From the NCBI GenBank assembly GCA_021234155.1, contig JAJEKV010000036.1, positions 5,340,209 to 5,404,208 on the forward strand: a stretch of DNA of 64,000 bases. Reading direction: 5' to 3'. The position numbers and the translations under genes were made by a program. This DNA comes from Isoetes taiwanensis (taxonomy: Eukaryota > Streptophyta > Lycopodiopsida > Isoetales > Isoetaceae). Under the pieces are notes generated by a model that was not told where the DNA came from, made no database searches, and saw nothing but the letters and a program-made list of their open reading frames with translations. Positions 11,599 through 21,585 of the stretch are shown here, piece after piece; the first letter of the stretch is position 1; each line of letters opens with the position of its first letter.

Positions 11599-12199
11599 CA
11601 TTAGGGCGGATTTGGGGTCTCAAAATGGCCCTTAACTTTAATTTCTAATATCCACGTCATAGTATCTTCAAGCCAATGAAAGAGAGGAATTCAAACTGAA
11701 AAAATATGTATTACGTGGCACTTTTGCAATAAATAGTATTGTAATAATTGCATTTTTTAACTCAAATGCATCGTTTTTTGGCTATAACTTGTGATTGTGA
11801 TGTCCAAATTGCACACCGTTTATTGCGTTGCATAGCCCATGGCGAGATCTTTCCAATGAGTATAGCCTTGATATGCTTTTGATAAAAGAAAAGACTAAAA
11901 AAATGCAAAAAACCAGGTTTTTTCTCGTTTTTTTAACTTTTGGTCATCTAAATTAGATTAAAATATATTCAACCCATATACAATTGGATAGATCTTTTGA
12001 TTCCGCATCCAATGAAACAAAAATCTTGCGATTTGAAGCTATGAATCAAAAGTTATGGCCCAAAAACTAATTGATGAAGTTACTTTTTGAGTATTTATTG
12101 CGATTAAAGAGAAGGAAAGTACAATTAATAAGCAAGAGAAAATATGACATGGAATTTTTTCTTTCGAGGCCATTTTGAGACCCCAAATCCGCCCTAATG
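11599..12199. mobile_element. MITE with perfect 32 bp terminal inverted repeats, 601 bp
   Basis: Bases 11599-11630 and 12168-12199 are perfect reverse complements over 32 bp, starting CATTAGGGCGGATTTGGGGT. The interior is AT-rich, with no reading frame. It interrupts a SINE type A unit right after GACTTT. The unit resumes with GAATTAGGGCATCTCC, the diverged form of the GAATCAGGGTATCCCC word in other units. A clean target duplication is not visible (possibly 1-3 bases), so the superfamily is undecided. Confidence 0.88.
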
Positions 12200-12302
12200 T
12201 GAATTAGGGCATCTCCATATATATAAATAAGGAGTGATGGGGAAGAGAGTGGATAAGTGAAGACTCCACGGTAAGTAAAAGCAGTACTTTTTATCCCATG
12301 GG

Positions 12303-12360
12303 CACCAAAACATATGGCAAGAACACAGGTTCACCAAAACATATGGCAAGAACACAGGTT
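12303..12360 (+). repeat. exact 29 bp tandem duplication
   Basis: The 29 bp word beginning CACCAAAACATATGGCAAGA occurs twice head to tail without a mismatch. It ends in GGTT, and the second copy runs into CAAATCC, giving GGTTCAAATCC, which resembles a pol III B box. A perfect 20 bp palindrome, GCGGCAGCCTTGGCTGCCGC, lies near 12533-12552. The rest of 12219-12716 shows nothing recognisable. Confidence 0.85.
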
Positions 12361-12716
12361 CAAATCCTGGATGTTTTCCCTATTAGTTGGTTAAAGTCCA
12401 GTTATTGTATTGCAAGGTTGGTAATTTTTGCTATCATTCTTTATTTGCATCTAATAAATCTTTTACTAAAGAAGGCTTGGAGCTTATGATAAATTGGAAC
12501 TATTCAAAACGTTGAAACTAAAAAAAATGTTCGCGGCAGCCTTGGCTGCCGCTATAAATTTCTTGTATATAAATAAATACTATTTTTTGGTCCAATGAGG
12601 GCAACCTATCTTGCAACAACACCTTGTTTTATTAGCATATTGGCATGTCATAGTCATATCAACATTTAGGAATAGGTGAATAGATTGGGGGCTTATGTGT
12701 TAATATGTAGCAACTA

Positions 12717-15173
12717 TCAACATGTCGGCATATCATTAGGAGGTGGCTCAAGATTTTCATTTGGTTGCATGCCATTTTTCACCAAGAATGCAGTTTCCAT
12801 TCCCCATGTGGGGGCATGTATATCAAAGTGGCGATGTAGCAACCACATACCTGCAATGCACAATTCCATTATAAGAAGGATCATGATAACCTATATAAAA
12901 TGTGGAAGAGTTAGATTTACCTGGGTTATCTGCCTTCCATCGTATAGCGATCCAACCAACTTGTACAGTCTTGACAGTACTTCTTTTTGGAGGATCCACA
13001 AGGTTAAATCTAGGAGAGTCTCTACTCTCATTGTAGTTCCCCTTGCCAGATCCAACCACATAGAAATCAGTCCCATGCAAATGAATAGGATGTGTCTCTG
13101 CAGTTAGTGTCACAGTTCCTTGCAATACAAGTTGCACATTTGCTCCAAAAGGTATTTCAGTCACTCTAGCTCCCTTTTGGGAGGGCCAATTTAGAAGAGA
13201 CTGTGTACCTGAGGTATAGTTCCAAGGGTGTTGAGGACTATGAGGAAAATCAGTAGTATAAACCCCACTAATGTTGTGGTAATAAGCCTCTAACAATGCC
13301 GTATCAGGGGCTTGGAATGTAATGTTGTTGATTGAGGCAGCTGAGATTCCAACGCCAGGACCTTGGCATTGACTAGTCTTGTTGGGCCGGTCACATGGGT
13401 TCGTGTTGAGTGAAAGCACATAGTATAGGCCCACGTCGACAGTTTGAGGAACAAGCGAGGGATATTCTTTGGAGTTTAGACTCCGTGTCATGTTTTGTGA
13501 GATCTCTAGGAGTGTAAGGTTATTATATTTTGGGATATTATCCGGGTACACAGGACTAGATGACACGTTAGCCCCGTGATACCTCAAGATAGCAGAGGCA
13601 GAGGTCTTAGGCACTCCAGTGCTAAGTTCTCTGTCATAATCTGATGCAATTATATAGTATTGTCCAACAGGTTGATCTGCTGTAACTAGCAGATCAAAGG
13701 TTTGACCAGGGGAAATTAAAACTGTGTCTCTTTTACTGGGTTTTGTGTAGGAACCATCAGTTGCAACCATGGTTATACTGTGGTTAGCTATGGTGATGAA
13801 AATGTCAGTTTCATGCGTATTGCTGATCACTCTTAAAAGGTAGGTCTTTCCCTGTTTTACGTTCACTATGGCTATGTCTGGACAACAAGTAGACCAAGTC
13901 AGAACTAGCATAAAGATCGAAAGAAAGAAAAAGAACAAAGAAAAAAAGAAGAAGAACGCCATATGATAAAGAAATGCCTTTTTCTGAGCAGTTGAAAAAT
14001 GCACCAGGGAGGCCATTGATGAAGTAAGCATCTGATAAGCTTGGTGCCGTTCCTGTGTCCGATATATTTTGCACTAGAGTTTCGATGTCTTCGTTCCACC
14101 ACTCCCCTATAAGAGGGAAGATTACAAATAAGGTAATCAATATAATGTAAACTATAAACTATGGGGTAGATAACGCCCTGGGCCGAGGGCGTTACCATAA
14201 AAAAAAAAAATTGAGGCATGGCCAAAATGGCGAGGGCGTGCATAGCACGCCCGAGCCATTTTGGCCATGCCGAATTTTTTTTTTATGGTGAACGCCCGAG
14301 GGCCAGGGCGTTATCTCCCTTAACACACTGCCCCGAGAGTTTTGGGCCATCCGATCACCATCAAAATCGTCCATTCGATAACATCCTAGTAACACCCTAG
14401 GATATTTTAAAGTAGTAATGTGTTATGGCTCATAACACCATTGATCAAGATTGATCTCAACCGTTGGATCACTATAAACTTGAGGGACAGTGTGTTAAGG
14501 TGTACCTAGAAGCAGGGTTCTGTCAGCATAAGGTTTTGGGTAAGGCAAAAGATGCCCTTTCTTGGGTTCTATTATAAATGCCCCATATACTGTGCTTCGA
14601 AGCCATGAAATATGAGCATGCCAGAAGAGAGTGCCTTGCTGCCCTTGGATGGTGAAGTTATATAGAAAAGATTTTCCAGGTTGAATTGGACATTGAGTTA
14701 TGTAGGCAGGTCCATCCATCCAACCTGAGCGCCTCTGATGCACTCCATGCCTGCGTGCAATGAATACCTATTAAGATAATCGCTCTACAAAGAATCTAGA
14801 CTTTTAGCTTTTTTTTGTCTTGTTACCAATGAATAGTCATATTGCTCTTCACTAGATTCGTGACATTCACAAGCACATTGTCTCCATCCCTCACTCGAAT
14901 AGTCGGGCCAGGGAATTTTCCATTTACAACAGGCACAGTTTTTGAGTGGCAGATCCTCGTGACGTTTAGGTAATCAATCTGCTAAAGGACCAACAAAACC
15001 TCGAATGTCATGCCATAGCCAAAGAGAAGAAAGAGAAGAAGAAGCAATTTTTACGTCATGACCCTACACTATACCTTAAAGTGATAGAATCTAGTGGTCG
15101 AATCAACTCCAAGACACAAAAATAGTAAAGCGGAAAGGAAACTGGCTACACGAAGAAGTGCCATATTGCTCAT
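12717..15173 (-). CDS. laccase (multicopper oxidase), six exons, T1 cysteine replaced by Arg
   Basis: Exons, minus strand: 15075-15173, 14827-14978, 14506-14750, 13978-14106, 12921-13877, 12717-12850. They sum to 1716 bases, 571 residues, with phases matching at every join. Exon sizes 152, 245 and 129 are those usual in plant laccases. A hydrophobic signal peptide ([20 protein letters not shown]) predicts secretion to the cell wall, where laccases couple monolignols or other phenols. Copper motifs are HWHG across the exon 2/3 join, FWHAHISWL in exon 3 and HPIHLHG in exon 5. The fourth motif, normally HCH, reads HRH: CGC at 12831-12833 replaces the cysteine that binds T1 copper and takes electrons from the substrate. 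Intron 4 is GC-AG. Intron 3 holds two small transposons. The frame has no stops, so it may be expressed, but normal phenol oxidation is unlikely. Confidence 0.92.
14168..14316. mobile_element. 149 bp foldback element in laccase intron 3
   Basis: The two halves are near-perfect reverse complements. The arms start AGATAACGCCCTGG, run through ACCATAAAAAAAAAA and GGCATGGCCAAAATGGC, and meet at a centre near GCGTGCATAGCACGC. Transcribed from either strand it would form a stem of about 65-70 bp. It has no coding capacity and no certain target duplication. It lies inside intron 3 near the acceptor side. Confidence 0.88.
14320..14498. mobile_element. 179 bp MITE next to the laccase exon 3 splice donor
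   Basis: The ends are TTAACACACTGCCCCGAGAG and the reverse complement of a TTGAGGGACAGTGTGTTAA end, a diverged inverted repeat of about 20 bp. TTAA occurs at both ends and may be the target duplication or part of the repeat. On the gene strand the right end lies only six bases inside the intron from the exon 3 donor at 14505, so the insertion just missed the splice consensus. Confidence 0.75.
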
Positions 15174-15851
15174 TTGCAAGGACTGGAAAGAGGTTGCATT
15201 TTTGTACACACGTTAGATGTGCCAATTGCCATAAAAATCTATTCTATTATATTCTTGTTGGGTGGCCATTAGACTAGCAAGTATAGGACAACTTAAGCTT
15301 CAATTATTGGCCATAGCAGTGGTCAATACTGTAGACTACTCGGACATGGCTATGAGCTGTCATAAAAAACGTGGTCCAATTCTCTTCAAATTTATTATGA
15401 TTCTGGCTTTTTCAATCAACAAGCCTATTCATGACTAACCACGAAGCCCATTCTTGACTAACCTAGAAGCCCATTCTTGACTTGAAAGAGATTACTGTAA
15501 ACTATTCCCCTAATAATTCATAAGGTTAACAAGACGCGGATTTTGAACTATTACAGACGATTCTAATTTGAAAATGTCCAGACAATATTCGTAGCGTTTC
15601 GGCAGAAGACATTCTCTCTCTGTCCTGTTATGTTATTTTACAGTTTTCGATATTTTGAACAGCACATCCCGCAATCCGATAAAAGAAATGAGTTTCGTCA
15701 GAATGCATGGAACTTAAGCTAAGTACAATCTGAATCTCGTAAATTCTTTTGATCCCTGATGGAGCACCTATACCTTGCGCCTATTTTTTGGATTTTTTTT
15801 GCACAAATAGCTGACGAATCATCAAAATTATATTTACCTCATCGGAAATTT
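15174..15851 (-). promoter_or_regulatory. upstream region of the laccase gene
   Basis: No gene is seen between the laccase start and the open frame further upstream. On the gene strand an AATATAATAGAATAG word about 70-85 bases before the first ATG is a possible TATA element. The rest is AT-rich. This is a positional inference only. Confidence 0.3.
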
Positions 15852-16121
15852 TTAAGGATGGCTGGATTTCAAAGGGTGAAACATCTCTATTTTCAAACCA
15901 TGCTTAGGACCTTCAAACTTATCTAAGTAGATAATTGGAATTGTATTGTATGATGGAGGTGCACCGACAATAATCTTTACTTTGTGTGCAAGTGTGGCAT
16001 GCAAGTTGGTCCCTATAAATTCACCATCAACACTCATGTACATATGCGAGCCATTGAGGACTTGTTCATGGATGTATAGGTGACCTTGGTGGCCTACTAC
16101 ATGTGAGACCCATGTGCACAT
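15852..16121 (-). CDS. unrecognised open frame, 89 codons
   Basis: I do not recognise this protein. The frame contains a GHLYIHEQVLNGSHMYMSVD stretch followed by GEFIGTNLHATLAHKVKIIVG and ends in a lysine/proline/serine tail. Amino-acid composition looks protein-like, with alternating hydrophobic and polar residues as in a beta-rich domain. No signal peptide or membrane segment is seen. It lies on the laccase strand about 0.7 kb upstream and could be an exon or remnant of another gene. An AG lies in front of it, but no partner exon was found. Confidence 0.3.
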   Translation of the reverse strand: MCTWVSHVVGHQGHLYIHEQVLNGSHMYMSVDGEFIGTNLHATLAHKVKIIVGAPPSYNTIPIIYLDKFEGPKHGLKIEMFHPLKSSHP

Positions 16122-16501
16122 AAATAAGTAGTTGTCCTCTCAATTGTCCAATTAATTAAAGGCAAGACCCCATAAATTCACAAGATAGACTGAATAAGTG
16201 TCATCTACTGAGAACTGTGTGAACATAAATAAAAATGTCGTCTGTGACCAGCGAAGTGCTTAGTCGGATTTTTGAACTTCTAACTATTTGCCTTTAGGGG
16301 TCGTGTTGCTTCACTAAAGAAACACCTACAATAGTACCACTTTTTGACAAATGATATAATGTTGTTGTAGTGTGAATAGAACATCACTCTATCGATCTAT
16401 CTATCTTATCTTATCTTATAAACATTAAGAACTTTATGGCTTTTGAAAGATGAGCGAAATAAACATCAAGAAAACATTAAGCAGGCGCAGAAGCAGGTCT
16501 G

Positions 16502-18432
16502 ATGGCGCAGAAGCAGGCGACGGGCGGCAAGGCGGCTGGTTCGGCGGCCACGGCAGCCAAGCCTGGGTTCGTCCCAGGTGTCTTCAACGGGGGACTAGGG
16601 CCCCCGCAGGGCCCCTTTCTGGGCAAACCGAGTAATGCAGGGAAAACGTCCCTGTTAGGGGCAGTTCCAGGGTTAGGGGAAGACAGTGATGTCCAGCCGG
16701 TCTTCAAGAACGGGGGTTCTGAGCCCCAATCGGCATCTATAAGGAGCATATTAGCAAGTGGCAAGGCCTCTGAGGCCAGTCACCAATCTTCCCTCTTGTC
16801 TGAGGATCCTAGGGTTCTGCCAGTATTTCCTCAAGCATCCAATAATCCTTCTGCAACTTTTGGGGCTTTAGCTCCTCACGAGGTAAATTATGATCTCCAC
16901 TCTTCAATTTTAAATTCAGCCACATTATTCGAAGCTTCCGCCACAGATCAAGCCCTCTTAGAGAGGGCTAAATCCAATGATTCAGGGATAGAGATAGGTT
17001 TTAAAGAAAAGGCCCCAAATGCATGTGTGAATGCACACGGGGCAATCCAAAACCGAAAGCAGAAGAGCAAGGAGGGGGGAGGATACTCCCACACAAAAAA
17101 TTTCCTCAGAGCCTACTATGGCAGATGCATTAATGGAAGACTTAGAGATAGAAGGCAATGGAAAGGAAAGACAAGCAAGTGATAAACTAGCAGAACTCAT
17201 GCACAAGTTTGCAGCATCTATAGTAGCAATGGAGGAAAGGAAACGGAATGATGCAAAAATTAATAGCGTATGGGCTCCCCAATAACCAAAGCACAGGAAC
17301 ACAGATAGCATTATCATAACTCTCTTGGTACTAAGGCTGTACCATGTGTTATCGATGAGCAAAACGGAATAGGGATGAAAAATAAGGGCCCAAAGATAGT
17401 TACATCTGAGAACCAGTCAAGCGGTGTAGGGATACAAAATGAAGGCCCACAGATTAACTCAGGGGATAGAGAGTACAATCAAGAGAAGGCCAGAGGTGTA
17501 GATTGTACAAGAAATAATACAAGGGATGCGTGGAAGAATAATGACACTGTAGCAAGAGTGAACAAACCGAGGTTTTCAGAATGGATAAAGAACAAGTTAC
17601 CAACAGAAACAGTCAGAAGTTTGAGAGTTGACGCAACTCTAAAAATAGTGGAAGCAGGATTTGCTCAAGATTTGAGCAAACTAAATAAAAGCCAACAAAG
17701 TGTCCTAAGAAGATGGAAGTATGGAAGTTGATTTAGGAGTCCAACTTCCCGCTGCGTAAATAGATCACGACATGCACGTAAAATTTGTTGAGAATTTGGT
17801 GACACGATCAGTCATAGGCTTCTTTACAGGAGGCTTTCTGGACCTTCGAAAACTGGAATACTGGCTCTCAGCACACCTGAAGAAATTAGGCCTACCTCAA
17901 CACGAATCGCTAAAGGCACCGGGAAGTAACTTCTTTCTCATTCTTTTGATAGCGAAGTAGTGGCCCGCGCAGTGAGACTCATTCATGGAGAGTACATTTT
18001 ATATCAATATTACTCACCGGCTTCTCCCCCATCAAATCTCGCCCATCAAAATTCCGTGTTGGTTAGAGATCGAACACTTACCTCCGCATGTTGATACCTG
18101 AATTCTTAAAGGTCATTGCTAACACAAGGTAGAAGCATATATCTCACATTCCATCGCCAAAGGACCAAAGATTTGTGTAGCAATACCGCCAACGCCGCAT
18201 ACCTAAAGGGGGTGGTAGTTAAGAGTGGCAAATGCTCTTTCAAGTTCCCCCGAAATTGACCAATAGATGGGAAACATACAGAATGTTTCCGGACATAAAG
18301 ATTGAAGGACTAGAAGAGAACCCCAAGTCGGGTCTAGAAAAGCCGGGACTCCTCAACAACAAGCTCCGACCGGCCTTAATGATCCTCCCACATCCAATGG
18401 TGCACCGCTTAGCCATCCCATCACTCAAGTAA
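16502..18432 (+). pseudogene. LINE copy 1 ORF1 remnant (DUF4283 region)
   Basis: The first frame (16502-17182) starts MAQKQATGGKAAGSAATAAK and is alanine/glycine rich, as in the other copy's start. Later frames (17375-17731, 17772-17960) give FTGGFLDLRKLEYWLSAHLK, aligning with FFDLRKISSWLGALLRRN of copy 2 in its DUF4283 region. The frame at 18232-18432 is the distal piece. Nucleic-acid binding during retrotransposition is the family role. Frameshifts near 17185, 17300 and 17740 break it. The GC-rich start contrasts with the AT-rich surroundings. Confidence 0.65.
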
Positions 18433-18975
18433 GTATCACCCCATGCGCCCCTTAGCCGTGGAGGTGAGAATCAATCTGCTCCAACATCGTGGGAAAGCTA
18501 GCTAATGAATCGACAATACAGCCCAGTAATCTCATAAGTTTACCAAAAGCAGACGGTCAGTCATGGGAAGTGGTAGGTTCCAAACAAAAAGGGAGGACTA
18601 GAAACATTGCTCGGAGGAGCGGAGCACTCCGGTCAAAACCTCTTCCCCAGGCATCTCCGAGTACTCACATTGTTCTAGGAGCAAAAAATCCTTTCTCTCA
18701 GTACATTCTGGAAACAACAAACACAGAGAAGGAACGTCTTTACGGCGGAAGGAGGGATTGGGAGAGATATAGTGGTATATGGGGAATTGGATGATATAGA
18801 GAGAGTCATTCCCCCAAACAAAATAAGTGGGCGGATCTAATGGAAGAGGAGGATACGGTGGATGAAGATCCCCCTACTCTAACAGGGAAAAAATACAAAA
18901 AGGAAACAAGCACAAGTCTAGAAGAAGAAGGGTCGGATAGCACGTAAAGGAAAAAGGGTCAGGAAACATCTCTTT

Positions 18976-19827
18976 ATGAATCATAAAATTCTCAGTTGGA
19001 ATATTAGGGGAGTAAAATCCTCCGAATACAAGAAGAGTAGGCTAGGGACCCTCATCGCGTGGAAAAAAGAAGTAAAAGTATGTGAGTCACAGGTAGACAG
19101 ATTTGGGAGATGGTCTTTAATCTTATGGCAACATGAAGGTAAAGTATGGGGCTTGGTGAACGTTTACGCCCATAACAACCCCAGAGGCAGAGGAGCCCTA
19201 TGGGCCACTCTTAGGCACAAATTAAAAGGTTTCGGGAACAAGGTAGCTTGGCTAATGGTAGGAGATTTCAATATGGTGGAGGCAGCTGAGGATAGACAAG
19301 GGGTATCATCTGCAATTGTGCATGGGTTTGAGAAAGTACAGTGGTGCAAACTGTTAGAAGATATAGGCTTCATGGAAGTAGACGGAGATAAGGGCTATAC
19401 ATGGTGTAACGGATGGGTAGGCATGGGTAGGACTTATGCAAGACATGATAGATGCTACATCAACGATGAGGCACTTACCATCCTTCCAAACGTGCATAGA
19501 TCCAACCTTCTACAAAATGCTATCTCGGATCACAATCCACAGGTCATATCTACCCAGATTTGCCAGATTAGAACTTCTAAAACAGTATTCAAACTCAACA
19601 CTAGATATCTGAAAGATCCAGAATTTGTGGAGGCTTGTAAAAGCATATGGCAATCCACTTTCAGAACGGGCTCAGGGATGGAACCCATGATAACGGCCCT
19701 GGGTAATATAAAAAATTATGCCAAAAAAGTTGGGGTAGAGCTAAAGTGCAAAGGGAGAGGGGAGAGTTGGATAGCCTTTACAATCAGCTCCACTCACTTA
19801 GAGCATTGGGCCCGAATGATGGGATAG
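18976..19827 (+). pseudogene. LINE copy 1 endonuclease domain with internal deletion
   Basis: The frame opens with MNHKILSWNIRGVKSSEYKK, the canonical start of plant LINE ORF2. It then jumps from the first 37 residues straight to SQVDRFGRWSLILWQHEGK. About 60 residues holding the catalytic glutamate motif (the LQE word in copy 2) are missing. The later GDFNMVEAAEDRQG, TWCNGWVGMGRTYARHDRCY and ISDHNPQ motifs are present. The deletion keeps frame, so the open frame looks deceptively intact but cannot encode an active nuclease. Confidence 0.75.
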
Positions 19828-21348
19828 AGGAGAAGGGAATAATAGAACAGATAAAGGCACTAGAGGAAGTCAAGATAATTGAGAACAGATGCAAAGCAGG
19901 ATTGACTTGGCTAAATGAAGGTGATAAATGCACCAAGTTCTTCTTTAAGTCAGCTAAAGAAAAGAAGAGGTCGTCTACTCTATCAACCATTGCACTAGGC
20001 GACGGCTCGACTCTCAAATCCCCAGGGGATCTAAAAAGGTACTTACATAATCATTTCCAAGGTTTTTTTGGGGAACATAACTTACCATTCCAAGATACAT
20101 ATGAAGAGCTAGTGATCTCAAAAGTTTCACCTATAATGAGCTCTAGCCAAAAAGATATTCTAAGTCGTTCTCTCTCTATGGAGGATCTTGAAAAAGCCAC
20201 CCTCTTATTGGCTAAGAAAAAATGTCCGGGTATGGATGGAATTCCCATCGAATTCTACCAATGCAATTGGGAATGGATTAAAATGATATCTTTTCGCATA
20301 CAATGCACTTCTTGCAAGCTGAAAATTTAAATCCAAGATTGAATACAGGCTGCATAGCCTTGGTACCCAAGTGTAAGGAGCCAAGCACAATTAACGATTG
20401 GAGGCCTATCACACTCCTATCTGCATTTTACAAAATCATAGCCAAGGCTATGGCAGAGAAGATCAAACCAATTTTAGCGGAAGGTATCTCACAGCCCAAC
20501 GGCTTCTTCTAGGGTAGGAGTATTCTCGAGCAATGTGGCATCAGCTTTTGAAGGGTTGCACCGGGCCGAAAAAGCAGGGACAAAAGTAGCCTATCTAAAG
20601 CTAGATTTCACCAAGGCATATGACAGCATTAGATGGAGTTTTCTGCATAAAATGATGCTCAAGCTAGGTTGTGGGGATATTTTTACAGAAGGGGTAATGA
20701 AACTATTGAAATCAGCTCGAGCCTCGGTCTTATTTCAAGGTGAATCATCTCCTATATTTGAGATTAAGAGGGGCATCGTGCAAGGATGTCCCCTGCTCCT
20801 TTCTCTTCAATATAGCAGCGAGGCTCTCTCACGCTTATTCCCCGCAAGCATCCGCAGACGGTCTCATTGAGGGACTAGAAATGTGGGACGGTTCTCAACA
20901 AATCTATAACCGATGTCTAATTTTAACTCATTTCGCTTTATCGAGGCGAGAGGAAAACAATATGTCATGTGCAGACAACCATCGCCACCTTCTCAATAGC
21001 TTCAGTTGCCTCATAAATTGGAAAAAATGCTCGATGTAGTGGCCTTTGGAGAACAGTGCATCCCATATGTTTGGAAAGCTTACCATGGAAAATTATCCCC
21101 GAGGGTGAACACTCCAAATTGTTAGGAATCCCAAAGTGGGCATTAACATCACTAGTGCACTAATATGGGATGAAATGCTACTAGGCCTACATAAACACCT
21201 AAATTGGTGGAAGGTAGCAAAGTTATCCCTTGCAGGGAGGATTACTGTGGCAAAACATGTGCTAAGTAATACTTATGTATACATATCATCAATTCTACTT
21301 GCTCCGAGGGAGAAGGTGCGGGAGTTAGACAGGCTGATTCAAACTTAA
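19746..21348 (+). pseudogene. LINE copy 1 reverse transcriptase, frameshifted
   Basis: Pieces in successive frames are LTWLNEGDKCTKFFFKSAKE, KKCPGMDGIPIEFYQCNWEW, then WRPITLLSAFYKIIAKAMAE, then KLDFTKAYDSIRWSFLHKMM. A stop lies in the NGFF(stop)GR segment near 20511. The FADD catalytic word expected near 20925 is destroyed by a shift. The maturase-like thumb LSLAGRITVAKHVLSNTYVY is at 21220-21290. Activity is impossible. Confidence 0.75.
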
Positions 21349-21585
21349 ATCTGGGAGGTAATGAAGAAGGTGCAACGATCAAAATTGCTTGGTGGAAGTG
21401 CAAGAGGGACAAAAACGTAAGGGGAATTGGTATGTTTGACATAGTCTTCTGAGCAAAGTATTAATAGCCAAATTCATATGGATGATTCTTCAAGAAAAGG
21501 TGAAGTCTCCAGGTTTGCACCTCATCAACCAAGCTCTATTATATTCTTGTAAGCATAGTAAGCCCTCCGTCAAGGTCTCGCTTCC

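Larger units (their letters stand above)
10496..12218 (+). repeat. tandem array of dimeric tRNA-like SINE units
   Basis: Two kinds of ~90 bp monomer alternate. Type A has TGGTCTAGTGGTCAGACT, a match to a tRNA A box, and then CCCTTTCGAAGTTCACAACC, a weak B box. Type B has TAGTGGTTAGGCT and CATCGAAGCTCAAAACCC. Each monomer ends in an A-rich run. Copies are A 10496-10539 plus 11076-11135, B 11177-11290, A 11318-11415, B 11419-11535, and A 11567-11598 plus 12200-12218. Each A-B dimer is 250-280 bp once inserts are removed. The two split A units carry MITEs. None folds as a functional tRNA. The organisation suggests a dimeric SINE copied in tandem. Confidence 0.7.

Noticed and set aside
10496-11600. 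A-box and B-box words taken as functional tRNA genes
   Set aside because: No cloverleaf, acceptor stem or anticodon arm can be drawn; the B box is poor and units end in A-rich tails, as in SINEs.
12823-14031. A single 402-codon frame as the laccase protein
   Set aside because: It reads through the short introns on both sides; splicing at conserved positions gives a complete 571-codon laccase with matching phases.
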